43,641 nucleotides of DNA from Pseudoflavonifractor sp. 60 (GCF_009911645.1 NZ_QWKI01000035.1:1-43641); one strand, 5' to 3'. Shown: positions 1 to 9,029, counted from the stretch's first letter. Program-made: numbers and translations. Notes: generated from the letters alone by a model not told the origin.

Positions 1-14
1 GTGCCTACACAAAG

Positions 15-46
15 CGGAACAGTTCTAGTGACTGTTCCGTTTTTTT
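15..46 (+). terminator. Rho-independent terminator of an upstream gene
   Basis: A perfect 9-bp stem (15-23 with 31-39, CGGAACAGT/ACTGTTCCG, 7-nt loop) is followed by seven T residues (40-46). It ends a plus-strand gene lying before the window and isolates the next gene at 84. Confidence 0.85.
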
Positions 47-83
47 ATATCATAATTGCGCCACAACAATAGGAGGGCTGTAT

Positions 84-749
84 ATGAATCACCTGGAATC
101 CCTGCGTCGATCTAAGGACGAAATTGACACCGGAATCAGGAAGCGCCACGATTTGAAAATTCCAAGCACGGACGAAAAAGCGCGCCCAGAGCAGGTGGGA
201 CAACTCCTCTATGTCTATCCAATCGAGTGTGGTACGCATCTGGCCATGCGTAAATATCTCGACCAGCACTATGACAAAGAGGACTTGCTCTGGGAACCGC
301 CCTTTTTGGAGTGCATCTATTCGGACCATGCAAAAATTGCAGCGGACACACAAAAGAGCGGTGAGGCTCGGGGAGCGATCCCGCTGTCCCCACTGTTGGC
401 GGAGTCCATTCGTCTTTCCACTGGCAAACTGCCCCAGATACCAGATGATTTGTTTCAGATCAAGACCTTAGTGGTAAACAGCCCCAATTATTACCATTCC
501 CCCTATCTTGGGACACATATTCTATGGCGTGGGAAATATCTCCTGACGGATTTGGATGCTCTGCCTGTATTGTCCTCGCATTTCTATTATAGCCCCGGAG
601 ATTGGACTGCGTTGGGACGGATGAAGCGGCTTCACTCCTTGACCGTTTGTAATGTTCATATTGAAGATTATAAGGTGCTGTCCGGTCTGACGGCTTTGAA
701 GAAGTTGAATTTGCAAGGTGCGAATTTCACAGCGGATATGCTGAAATGA
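84..749 (+). CDS. Hypothetical protein with LRR-like C-terminus
   Basis: This is a 221-residue soluble protein of unknown function. An AGGAGG ribosome binding site at about 71-76 supports the ATG at 84. The N-terminal 110 residues are charged and unrecognised. From about residue 120 there are leucine-spaced segments such as IPDDLFQIKTLVV, LGRMKRLHSLTVCNV and LSGLTALKKLNLQGANF, which resemble irregular leucine-rich repeats and suggest a protein-binding surface. There is no signal peptide or membrane segment. The stop codon overlaps an ATG of the next frame (ATGA at 746-749), so the following membrane protein is probably co-transcribed. Small LRR-like proteins of this sort are sometimes immunity or adaptor proteins, but no toxin is visible nearby, so no role is assigned. 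Confidence 0.6.
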   Translation: MNHLESLRRSKDEIDTGIRKRHDLKIPSTDEKARPEQVGQLLYVYPIECGTHLAMRKYLDQHYDKEDLLWEPPFLECIYSDHAKIAADTQKSGEARGAIPLSPLLAESIRLSTGKLPQIPDDLFQIKTLVVNSPNYYHSPYLGTHILWRGKYLLTDLDALPVLSSHFYYSPGDWTALGRMKRLHSLTVCNVHIEDYKVLSGLTALKKLNLQGANFTADMLK

Positions 750-781
750 GATCTTTGCTGGGCGTGAGAGGAGGCCGCGAC

Positions 782-1795
782 GTGACTCGACGGGAAATGT
801 ATTGTGCTGCCAGAGCATCCTTTACGTTCCTGCATTGGTATTTCATTCTGCTGTTTTTCGTCCTTATAGTAGGGCTTGCGGCAGGGCCGGAGGGCAGAGA
901 ATTGACCCCGCTGCTGATATTTTTTGCGGCGGCGGCAATGGCATCGCTGTGGGTCAAGAGGGCGGTGGTCCGTGATCTCCTGGAGGGAAGCACGGAGACC
1001 GTCTGTGGCTCCGTCCTTGGCCGGGAGGTGGCAGACAGCCTGAAGTTTTTATGGGTCGAGTACCTCTCCGTGGATACGGAGGCGGGCATTCTCAAGCTGG
1101 TATTGTTCCAATCTGGTCCTGGAAGGGGGCTGCTGAGCGGCCGTATGACGCTGACCTATTTGCCTCGGAGTAAGATTGTTGTGCAAATGGAGGCGTTGGA
1201 GAAGTCCAGCGGCCCGCCTCACCGCACTAAGGAGTGGTACCGGGAAAGGCCCCAGCGAGAGAGGGAGCTGCTCAAGCCCAGAGCCTCCCGGTGGCATGAG
1301 GGTTACTGGTTCTGGGAGAGGCTGTACTTGCTGGGCGCATCGTATATTGGGTTATCAAAACAATCTGTAATTTTTTATAAAAATTTCCCATCCAAAAGCA
1401 GGATGGGAAATTTAACTTATTCAGATAGACTGCCGGAGCCGCCCATCAGAGCGGTAAGCTTTTCGATGTGCTCCAGAGGGAAGGGCGGCAGGGTGAGGGG
1501 CTTCAGGGCGATGGACATCAGCTTCATGGGGTTGTCGTCGGCGGCGACCCGGTTTGAGTCCAGTTTGCCGCAGCGCCTGCAACGATGGATGACCGCCCAC
1601 TCTCCGCCCTTGCGGACCCAGACCCCGATGGGCTCCATGATGCCGCCGCAGTCAGCGGCACGGTCCCCGGGTTCCTCGTCCACATGGAGGCTGCTCAGAC
1701 AGTTGGGGCAGTGGTTGCGGTGGGCGCTGCCTGCCGCATCGGGGACCACAGGTCGCCCGCACACCTTGCAGAGGAAGCTGTCGCGGCAGGGATGA
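782..1795 (+). CDS. Two-helix membrane protein, 3' end apparently lost
   Basis: The frame is open from an ATG at 746, but the better start is GTG at 782, placed 7 nt after an AGAGGAGG ribosome binding site at 767-774. The N-terminus has two hydrophobic helices separated by a short polar stretch (FLHWYFILLFFVLIVGLAAG and LLIFFAAAAMASLWV). A soluble, probably beta-rich domain follows, and reading is convincing to about position 1345 (near WFWERLYLLGASYIG). After that the frame has no stop: it runs through the terminator hairpin at 1381-1413 and then antisense through the RNHCP gene. The last roughly 130 residues are therefore not a plausible domain. The original 3' end was probably removed by a deletion or rearrangement near 1345. 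The family was not recognised. Confidence 0.4.
   Translation: MTRREMYCAARASFTFLHWYFILLFFVLIVGLAAGPEGRELTPLLIFFAAAAMASLWVKRAVVRDLLEGSTETVCGSVLGREVADSLKFLWVEYLSVDTEAGILKLVLFQSGPGRGLLSGRMTLTYLPRSKIVVQMEALEKSSGPPHRTKEWYRERPQRERELLKPRASRWHEGYWFWERLYLLGASYIGLSKQSVIFYKNFPSKSRMGNLTYSDRLPEPPIRAVSFSMCSRGKGGRVRGFRAMDISFMGLSSAATRFESSLPQRLQRWMTAHSPPLRTQTPMGSMMPPQSAARSPGSSSTWRLLRQLGQWLRWALPAASGTTGRPHTLQRKLSRQG
1372..1413 (-). terminator. Terminator of the RNHCP gene
   Basis: A 13-bp perfect inverted repeat (1381-1393 with 1401-1413, AAATTTCCCATCC/GGATGGGAAATTT) lies 3 bp beyond the stop codon of the minus-strand RNHCP gene. On the minus strand it is followed by a T-rich tract. The truncated plus-strand ORF reads straight through it. 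Confidence 0.85.
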
Positions 1796-1845
1796 GTTTT
1801 ATAGTAACCCTTTTCGAATGTTTTTCTCTTATTTTCCCGATTCAT
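1417..1845 (-). CDS. RNHCP domain-containing zinc-ribbon protein
   Basis: A 142-residue protein matching the RNHCP family, which is named for the conserved Arg-Asn-His-Cys-Pro motif. That motif is present as HRNHCPNC at residues 42-49, after CKVCG at 26-30. LHVDEEPGDR follows, then a second knuckle with C89 and C92 (CRRCG). The paired cysteines suggest one or two zinc ribbons and a nucleic-acid or protein-binding role. The family function is unknown to me. Length and motif order look complete. A TAGGAGGAAA ribosome binding site at 1851-1860 decides the ATG at 1845. The gene has its own promoter at 1998-2026, a roughly 145-nt leader with a predicted pseudoknot at 1869-1931, and its own terminator, so it is monocistronic and probably regulated through its leader. 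Confidence 0.9.
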   Translation of the reverse strand: MNRENKRKTFEKGYYKTHPCRDSFLCKVCGRPVVPDAAGSAHRNHCPNCLSSLHVDEEPGDRAADCGGIMEPIGVWVRKGGEWAVIHRCRRCGKLDSNRVAADDNPMKLMSIALKPLTLPPFPLEHIEKLTALMGGSGSLSE

Positions 1846-1868
1846 GGGAATTTCCTCCTAAAAGTTAT

Positions 1869-1931
1869 GATTCTTTTGGGAGGTCGGCCTTTGGGTGCAA
1901 ACCTCCCGGTTTAACCCGCAAGCACCGAATC
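1869..1931 (-). promoter_or_regulatory. Predicted pseudoknotted leader RNA
   Basis: On the minus-strand transcript three stems can form. P1 pairs GAUUC (1931-1927) with GAAUC (1873-1869). P2 pairs GGUGC (1926-1922) with GCACC (1898-1894). P3 pairs GGGAGGU (1907-1901) with ACCUCCC (1884-1878). P2 and P3 interleave, giving an H-type pseudoknot closed by P1. The 3' strand of P3 contains CCUCC, which can instead pair with the gene's own ribosome binding site GGAGG (1858-1854). This permits a simple switch between ribosome-site exposure and occlusion. It matches no riboswitch class that I recognise. The structure is inferred by hand pairing only. Confidence 0.45.
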
Positions 1932-1997
1932 AAAATAATTTTTCATGGATGTTCCTCAATTCTAACTGTTATTGTTGTGCCGGCCACAACGTGACGT

Positions 1998-2026
1998 ATT
2001 ATAGCATAACTTCAAATTCTTTGCAA
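1998..2026 (-). promoter_or_regulatory. Promoter of the RNHCP gene
   Basis: On the minus strand TTGCAA (2026-2021) is separated by exactly 17 bp from a consensus TATAAT (2003-1998). The -10 box overlaps the stop codon of the upstream GNAT gene. Transcription would start near 1990, leaving a leader of about 145 nt before the RNHCP ATG. Confidence 0.75.
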
Positions 2027-2568
2027 TACCGTAAATCTGTCAAAAGAGTTTCCGGTGTCAGCGTTACCTCCAGGCTGTGCCCGTCCCAGATGAAGTCCAG
2101 TGTTTCATAGAAGCGTCGGGCGCGGTCATTTTCCCGGAGAACATAGAGAAAACAGCCGGGATAGCCCTGCGTGCGCAGACGGCGGAGGACTTCCTCCATC
2201 ACAATGGAGCCGTACCCCTGCCCCCAACAGCCTGGGTGGGTGTAGAGGGAGACCAGTTCCCCCCAGGCGGCCAGGTCAGGGGAGCTGAAGGAACAGATGG
2301 TGTCGCCGGCGCTCTGGTCGACCCGAGCGGGACCATAGGTGGCGCAGCACAGGGGCCGGCCTGCCGAGTAGAGGAGGAGTCCGTGATAGACGCCCTCCTC
2401 CGCATTGTTCCGAAACACCGGGACCCACCGGTCATCAGTAATTTCCCGGGACATATAGTCCGACGGAATGCTGTCTTGATAGGCGGCGCGCCAGCCCAGG
2501 GCGTGAAGGAGGGACATATCCCGGAAGTGCTCCTCTGTGCAGGCGTCAATCAGCTGAAATTGCTCCAT
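1999..2568 (-). CDS. GNAT family N-acetyltransferase
   Basis: A 189-residue single-domain protein of the Gcn5-related acetyltransferase family, which moves an acetyl group from acetyl-CoA to an amine. The core is at residues 104-121: strand beta-4 ELVSLYTHPG is followed by the acetyl-CoA pyrophosphate loop WGQGYGS. Then come helix IVMEEVLRRLRTQGY, strand CFLYVLREND and motif B RARRFYETLDF. This order is standard for the family. The substrate cannot be predicted. A GAGGTGAT ribosome binding site precedes the ATG at 2568. The P-II-like gene upstream on the same strand is separated by a hairpin terminator, so this gene probably has its own promoter or depends on read-through. Confidence 0.88.
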   Translation of the reverse strand: MEQFQLIDACTEEHFRDMSLLHALGWRAAYQDSIPSDYMSREITDDRWVPVFRNNAEEGVYHGLLLYSAGRPLCCATYGPARVDQSAGDTICSFSSPDLAAWGELVSLYTHPGCWGQGYGSIVMEEVLRRLRTQGYPGCFLYVLRENDRARRFYETLDFIWDGHSLEVTLTPETLLTDLRYCKEFEVML

Positions 2569-2580
2569 AACATCACCTCA

Positions 2581-2608
2581 AAACAAATGGACGGCCGCTG
2601 GCCGTCCA
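2581..2608 (-). terminator. Terminator of the P-II/DUF1538 operon
   Basis: A 9-bp stem (TGGACGGCC at 2588-2596 with GGCCGTCCA at 2600-2608) lies just after the P-II-like stop codon. On the minus strand it is followed by TTTGTTT (2587-2581). Confidence 0.75.
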
Positions 2609-2616
2609 TAATTTTA

Positions 2617-3279
2617 TCACAATCGAACAATTTGTTCAATGGGCAGAGAGCAAAGCGCCGCCTGCGCCTCACTGCGCAGACCGTGTTGGGCGTTGATGGC
2701 CTCCATAATGGGGGCGCGCAGAGCGGTGGGGACCACAATGGCTACAATTTCCCGCTCGGCTTTCAGCTCCACCTCATAGGCCTGCTCCAACTCCTTCCGC
2801 CCAGACAGGCGGCCTTTAATCACCGTTCCTCCCCGGGCACCGTGGGCTTTGGCGGTGGACATGACGTCATCCGTGCAGCCCCGGGCGCATACTACCAAAA
2901 TCAAACTGTTTTCCGTTCGTTCCATCTCAGTTTCCCCCTTTTCTTTCAAATTTTCGGCGTGATAGGCGGCCAGGTTGGCGACCAGACTGTTCAGTCCGGA
3001 TACGGGGATGGATACCACAATGCCGGCTCCGCCGGTATGGCCCCGCAACTCGTTATCCAGGTCATGGAGCAGCTTTCGGGCGGCAGAGGCGGCGGCAAAG
3101 CTGATAAGCACGTCCTTTTCACTGGAGCCCAGGCCCAGGATGTCCATGATCTCCGAGGTGGCGGTGCCTTTTCCGGAGCACTGGATGTGAATGGGCACAT
3201 AGCGCTTTCGGTACAGCCGCAGCATGGCGGCGCCCTGGCCCCGCTCTACAATAGAGAGGATCACTTTCATCTGTTCCAT
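2617..3279 (-). CDS. Tandem P-II-like regulatory protein
   Basis: A 220-residue protein with two P-II/GlnB-like halves, twice the length of a classic P-II monomer (about 112). The first half (residues 4-105) has MKVILSIVERGQG at its start, a GKGTATSEIMDILGLG segment in the position of the P-II effector loop, and EKDVLISFAAA. The second half (about 119-220) begins SLILVVCARGCTDDVM and has GARGGTVIKGR and REIVAIVVPT. P-II folds bind nucleotides and small metabolites and control partner membrane proteins by docking. Here the natural partner is the DUF1538 protein encoded 15 bp upstream on the same strand, and this gene pairing recurs in clostridia. The canonical uridylylated tyrosine loop is not evident. 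An AGGAGG ribosome binding site lies 8 nt before the ATG. Confidence 0.8.
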   Translation of the reverse strand: MEQMKVILSIVERGQGAAMLRLYRKRYVPIHIQCSGKGTATSEIMDILGLGSSEKDVLISFAAASAARKLLHDLDNELRGHTGGAGIVVSIPVSGLNSLVANLAAYHAENLKEKGETEMERTENSLILVVCARGCTDDVMSTAKAHGARGGTVIKGRLSGRKELEQAYEVELKAEREIVAIVVPTALRAPIMEAINAQHGLRSEAQAALCSLPIEQIVRL

Positions 3280-3294
3280 ACAAATTTCCTCCTC

Positions 3295-4815
3295 TCAGTC
3301 AAAATAGAGGATCATATCCTCGACCCGGTCCATGCGGGAGCGCAGGCGGCGGCGGGCCAGCTTGTGGCGCACGATGCTGAGCAGACCCATCACCTGGATG
3401 GTGACCAGGGGGGTCATAGCCACCATTGCCACAATGCCGAAGGCGTCCACCATCATGTTGCCTCCCAGGGCGTGGCAGGCCCCCTGGGCAAAGGGGAGCA
3501 GGAAGGTGGCCGTCATTGGCCCGCTGGCCACGCCGCCCGAGTCGAAGGCAATGCCGGTAAAGATGTTGGGTACCAGGAAGGACAGCCCCAGAGAGATGGC
3601 GTAGCCGGGAATCAGGAGCCAGAAAATATTCAGGCCGGTGAGTACCCGTACCATAGCCAGTCCCACCGAGACGCAGACGCCGATGGACAGAGCCAGTCCC
3701 ATGGCCCGGTGGGAGATGGAGCCGTTGGAGACCTCCTCCACCTGCTTGGTGAGGACGGCCACGGCGGGCTCCGCCTTGACGATGTAGTAGCCGATGAGCA
3801 TACCGATGGGGATCAGAAGCCACTTCTGGCCGCCGGAGGCGATGGTGGCCCCGATGAGCTGGCCGGCGGGCATAAAGCCGGCGTTGACGCCGCACAGGAA
3901 GAGGACCAGGCCCACGTAGGTGTACAGCAGTCCCAGCCCGATACGGAGCAGCTGGCCCCGTCTGAAGCGGCGGGTGAGCAGCTGGAAGACCAGAAACAGC
4001 CCGGCCACCGGGAGCAGAGCCATGGCCACATCCTTCAGGTAGGTGGGGAAGGAGCCTGCGAAGTACTGGGCCGCGTAGGCGGTGGTGGAGATGGTGGGGA
4101 TGTCGTTGAGGGAGGAGGTTGCCGGCTCAGGCAGGTAGATGATGCCCAGCAGCAGTACGCACAGGATGGGGCCAATGGAGCACAGGGAGATCAGGCCAAA
4201 GCTGTCGCTGGCGGAGTTGCTGTCGCTGCGGGTCGAGGCGATGCCCAGACCCAGAGACATGATAAAGGGGACGGTAATGGGGCCGGTGGTGACGCCGCCG
4301 GAGTCGAAGGAGACCGGGATGAAGTTGCCCGGCGCCAGGAAGGCCAGGAGGAAGACCAGGCCGTAGAAGAACAGCAGCAGCCGCCGCAGAGGAAAGCCCC
4401 AGCGGATGCGCAGGGTTGCTGTCACCAGGAACAGGCCGACGCCCACCGCCACGGTGAGGATCAGAACCCGGCTGGGGATGGCGGACACCTGCTTGGCCAG
4501 CACCTGGAGGTCGGGCTCCGCCATGGTGGTAAGTACGCCCAGGAGGAAGAAGACCAGAATGGGCAGGAACAGTCCCTTTCGCTTGCTGAGGACAATGCCG
4601 ACCCCCTCCCCCATGGGGATCATGGACATATCCACGCCCAGGGTAAACAGCCCCATGCCGCCCACCAGCAGGATAGCGCCAAAGAGGAACAGTACCAGCG
4701 TCCCCGGGTCCAGAGGGGCGATAGAGATGGACAGCAGAAAGACGATGGCGGTGATGGGGAGCACCGAGGACATGGACTCCTGGATCTTTTCCATCAGTTG
4801 TTTGTTGAGGTGCAA
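3295..4815 (-). CDS. DUF1538 polytopic membrane protein
   Basis: A 506-residue, highly hydrophobic protein with at least 12 predicted transmembrane segments, matching the DUF1538 family, which is a presumed transporter or channel of unknown substrate. It is an internal duplication. FDSGGV occurs at residues 170-175 and 425-430, each followed by a (T/S)GP(I/M)T motif. AEPxxxVLxKQV occurs at about 99-110 and again at about 348-359. Paired glycine-rich re-entrant motifs of this kind suggest an inverted-repeat or pseudo-dimeric transporter. The start appears to be TTG at 4815, preceded by a G-rich segment (GGGGGCGGAG); the internal ATG at residue 8 has no ribosome binding site. A TATAAT-like -10 box at 4852-4857 (minus strand) lies upstream without a clear -35. 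The P-II-like gene follows 15 bp downstream. Confidence 0.85.
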   Translation of the reverse strand: MHLNKQLMEKIQESMSSVLPITAIVFLLSISIAPLDPGTLVLFLFGAILLVGGMGLFTLGVDMSMIPMGEGVGIVLSKRKGLFLPILVFFLLGVLTTMAEPDLQVLAKQVSAIPSRVLILTVAVGVGLFLVTATLRIRWGFPLRRLLLFFYGLVFLLAFLAPGNFIPVSFDSGGVTTGPITVPFIMSLGLGIASTRSDSNSASDSFGLISLCSIGPILCVLLLGIIYLPEPATSSLNDIPTISTTAYAAQYFAGSFPTYLKDVAMALLPVAGLFLVFQLLTRRFRRGQLLRIGLGLLYTYVGLVLFLCGVNAGFMPAGQLIGATIASGGQKWLLIPIGMLIGYYIVKAEPAVAVLTKQVEEVSNGSISHRAMGLALSIGVCVSVGLAMVRVLTGLNIFWLLIPGYAISLGLSFLVPNIFTGIAFDSGGVASGPMTATFLLPFAQGACHALGGNMMVDAFGIVAMVAMTPLVTIQVMGLLSIVRHKLARRRLRSRMDRVEDMILYFD

Positions 4816-4955
4816 GGGCTCCGCCCCCTTTTCAAAATAAATTTCCAGTCTATTATACTGGAGAAAAGAGGATGTTCCCAGAAACTTTATGGCATCTTAA
4901 CACCCAGAAGAGAGATTTTAACAGGATAAATCTTTTTCAGGCATAAAATTGAGGA

Positions 4956-4984
4956 TTGTATTTTGGAGAAGAAAGCAATATAAT
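4956..4984 (+). promoter_or_regulatory. Promoter of the comFB gene
   Basis: TTGTAT (4956-4961) is followed after 17 bp by a perfect TATAAT (4979-4984). It lies about 40 bp before the AGAAGGAGG ribosome binding site and ATG at 5025, in the intergenic region shared divergently with the DUF1538 operon. Confidence 0.75.
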
Positions 4985-5024
4985 GGGTTAGACCCTATGG
5001 GATACAGAGAAGGAGGATAAAACT

Positions 5025-5300
5025 ATGGCCGTGGAATACCGAAACCTGATGGAAGATTTTGTCATACAGAATTTGAACGCGGTGATGACAGGAGCGGGCT
5101 GCTGCACCTGTGACGCCTGCAAATCCGATGTGGCGGCCTACGCACTGAACCACCTGACGCCCCACTATGTCGCAACCCGCCAGGGCCGGCTGATGGTGAA
5201 GCTGCAGAGCTATGAGATGCAGTCCCGGGCTGACGTGGTGGCCGCCATCAGCGAGGCGGCGATGGTGGTGGGCAAGAGCCCCCGGCACGGACGGGACTAA
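5025..5300 (+). CDS. ComFB family (late competence) protein
   Basis: A 91-residue protein that fits the whole ComFB domain: YRNLMEDFVIQNLNAVM at the start, a cysteine cluster CCTCDACKSDVAAYALNHL, and PHYVATRQG. In Bacillus subtilis comFB sits in the comF competence operon, and ComFB-domain proteins elsewhere have been reported to bind cyclic dinucleotides. The cysteines suggest a metal site. Here it is monocistronic, with its own promoter (4956-4984), a strong ribosome binding site and a terminator (5313-5352), and no other competence gene is nearby. A second-messenger or regulatory role is as likely as a role in DNA uptake. Confidence 0.85.
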   Translation: MAVEYRNLMEDFVIQNLNAVMTGAGCCTCDACKSDVAAYALNHLTPHYVATRQGRLMVKLQSYEMQSRADVVAAISEAAMVVGKSPRHGRD

Positions 5301-5312
5301 AGCAATACAGAG

Positions 5313-5352
5313 ACGGCAGGGAGCGGCGAAGGGGCTGTGCCCTGCCGTTTTC
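5313..5352 (+). terminator. Terminator of the comFB gene
   Basis: ACGGCAGGG (5313-5321) pairs with CCCTGCCGT (5340-5348) and is followed by TTT. It lies 12 bp after the comFB stop codon. Confidence 0.7.
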
Positions 5353-5439
5353 AATGTCTGGAAAAATCCAGCGGCAGAGGAAACTTTTTCCCAGAAGAAG
5401 CGTCTGTAGTATCAGAGGAAAAAGAAAGGAGAATTTCTG

Positions 5440-6879
5440 ATGAAACGAATGCTCTCTACGCTTCTGGCTGTCCTGCTGCTGACCGGCTGCGCCAGAGCCG
5501 GCGGCCAGAGTATGTCAGGGGACAGCAGCGGTCTGTGCGATCTCCGGCCTGTGGAGGACCCCGCCTTTCTCAGCTACGCCCTGGCCCAGCCTGTCTATCC
5601 GGACTTTCCCCAGCAGCCCCGGTTTCCGGAGGGGGCGGGCACCGAGGAGGAGTGGGACGCCTATCAGGAGGCCTATGACAAGTACATAGACGCCCTGATA
5701 GCCATGCAGAGCGAGGCAGTCAGGCCCACAGAGGAGGAGTGCGCCGCCGTGGTGGACTTTGCCGCCCGCAGCATTGCCCTGGCCCTGGCGGAACAGGAGG
5801 GAAAGAACGCCGTCTATTCCCCGCTGTCCCTGTGGTCTGCCCTGGCAATGGCGGCCCAGTGCGCCCAAGGGGAGAGCCGACGGCAGGTGCTGGACGCCCT
5901 AGGCGTGGACAGCGTGGAGGTCCTCCAGGAACAGGTGTCCCACCTCTGGCAGACCCTGTACACCGACGACGGCCTGAGCGCCCTGATTTTGGGCAATTCC
6001 ATCTGGCTCAACGACGGGATGGAGGAGAGCTATGTTCAGGACACGCTGGACGCTCTGGCGCAGAAGTACTATGCCGGGGTCTATTCTGTGCCCATGGGGA
6101 CGTCAGAGGCCGACCAGGCGGTGAGCGATTGGGTCCGGGAGCAGACCCGGGGGCTGATCGGCGGGGAGGGCCCAATCGTCCAGCTCCAGCCGGGTACCCT
6201 GGCTCTGCTGGTCTCCTCTCTGTACTACAGGGCCGGGTGGACAGATGAGTTCCACGATGACCAGACAGAGATGGACACTTTCACCGGCGCAGACGGCCAG
6301 GAGGTGCGGGTTGACTTCATGCACCAGACCCAGGACGCCCATTTTATCCGCAGGGAGAGCTATCAGGCCGCCCAGCTGGGGACCGAGCTGGGGGAGATGG
6401 TCTTCGTCCTGCCCGCGGAGGGGGGCGCGCCGGAAACGCTGCTCCAGGACCCGGAATTTCTGCCCGACCTGGATTTTTCGCTGGACTTTCCCAGCGAGGA
6501 GGACGCCGCCAAGGCCCCCATTTATGGCGAGGTGCAGTGGTCGGTGCCCAAGTTCGATGTGGACTCCAGCCTGGATTTGAAAAGTGCGCTGGCCGCCCTG
6601 GGTGTGACCGATTTGCTGGAGCCGGAAAAGGCCGACCTGTCCGCCCTCACCAATATAGAGGCATTCCTTAGCCAGGTCCGGCAGCTGGCCCGGGTGAAGG
6701 TGGACGAGGAGGGGATTGAGGCCGCCGCCGTCACCATTATGATGGTGGAGCCGACCTCCGCCATGCCGGAGCCGGACCCGGAGGTCTGCGTCATGGATTT
6801 GGACCGGCCCTTCCTGTTTGTCATCCGCAGCTGGCAGGGCGTCCCCCTGTTTGTGGGCGTTGTGAATCAGCTGGCATAG
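5440..6879 (+). CDS. Serpin-family protease inhibitor, lipoprotein
   Basis: A 479-residue serpin with a lipoprotein signal peptide (lipobox LTGC, lipidated Cys at about residue 17). Roughly 90 acidic, proline-rich linker residues follow before the serpin fold begins near AARSIALALAEQEGKNAVYSP. Family signatures are visible: SPLSLWSALAMAAQCAQGES, LILGNSIWL, LLVSSLYYRAGW (breach region), and the C-terminal DRPFLFVIRS followed by PLFVGVV. The reactive-loop hinge VDEEGIEAAAVT (421-432) has the small residues that inhibitory serpins need for loop insertion. Counting P15 from Gly425 puts P1-P1' at Thr439-Ser440, which would suit an elastase-like or papain-like target; this is inference. It would act outside the cell, anchored to the membrane, against host or community proteases. 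An AAAGGAG ribosome binding site precedes the ATG. Confidence 0.92.
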   Translation: MKRMLSTLLAVLLLTGCARAGGQSMSGDSSGLCDLRPVEDPAFLSYALAQPVYPDFPQQPRFPEGAGTEEEWDAYQEAYDKYIDALIAMQSEAVRPTEEECAAVVDFAARSIALALAEQEGKNAVYSPLSLWSALAMAAQCAQGESRRQVLDALGVDSVEVLQEQVSHLWQTLYTDDGLSALILGNSIWLNDGMEESYVQDTLDALAQKYYAGVYSVPMGTSEADQAVSDWVREQTRGLIGGEGPIVQLQPGTLALLVSSLYYRAGWTDEFHDDQTEMDTFTGADGQEVRVDFMHQTQDAHFIRRESYQAAQLGTELGEMVFVLPAEGGAPETLLQDPEFLPDLDFSLDFPSEEDAAKAPIYGEVQWSVPKFDVDSSLDLKSALAALGVTDLLEPEKADLSALTNIEAFLSQVRQLARVKVDEEGIEAAAVTIMMVEPTSAMPEPDPEVCVMDLDRPFLFVIRSWQGVPLFVGVVNQLA

Positions 6880-6882
6880 TGT

Positions 6883-6919
6883 AAAAATCCCTCCCGACAG
6901 GCGTCAGGAGGGATTTTTT
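6883..6919. terminator. Bidirectional terminator between serpin and groEL
   Basis: AAAAATCCCTCC (6883-6894) pairs with GGAGGGATTTTTT (6907-6919). T runs on both strands make it serve the converging serpin (+) and groEL (-) genes. Confidence 0.88.
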
Positions 6920-6945
6920 GTGTGAATAGGGGGAATATCCGCTGC

Positions 6946-8577
<1,632 letters not shown>

Positions 8578-8656
8578 TTACCTCCAATATCAATTACAAA
8601 TCAAGATGTTTTGCCGTCCAGCCGCACTGCTCACGACGGCTCGGACGCTTCCTTGT

Positions 8657-8959
<303 letters not shown>

Positions 8960-8991
8960 TCACTTAATTTTTTGGATCAACAAAATTGGAT

Positions 8992-9018
8992 TTAGCACTT
9001 GAATCTTTTGAGTGCTAA
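8992..9018 (-). promoter_or_regulatory. CIRCE operator of groESL (HrcA site)
   Basis: An inverted repeat TTAGCACTT-N9-GAGTGCTAA (8992-9000 and 9010-9018) matches the CIRCE consensus TTAGCACTC-N9-GAGTGCTAA with one changed base. It lies at the expected transcription start between the -10 box and groES. HrcA binds CIRCE and represses until heat or unfolded-protein stress. Confidence 0.93.
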
Positions 9019-9029
9019 CTTCATCTAAG

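Noticed and set aside
1869-1931. Twister-like ribozyme on the plus strand
   Set aside because: Short motifs such as CCGCAAG recall twister loops, but the full conserved set is not present, and the promoter shows that the minus strand is transcribed.
2077-4929. Plus-strand ORF of 950 codons
   Set aside because: It is antisense to the GNAT, P-II-like and DUF1538 genes, rich in His/Gln/Gly, has no domain, and crosses three gene boundaries. It is an artefact of GC-rich codon use.
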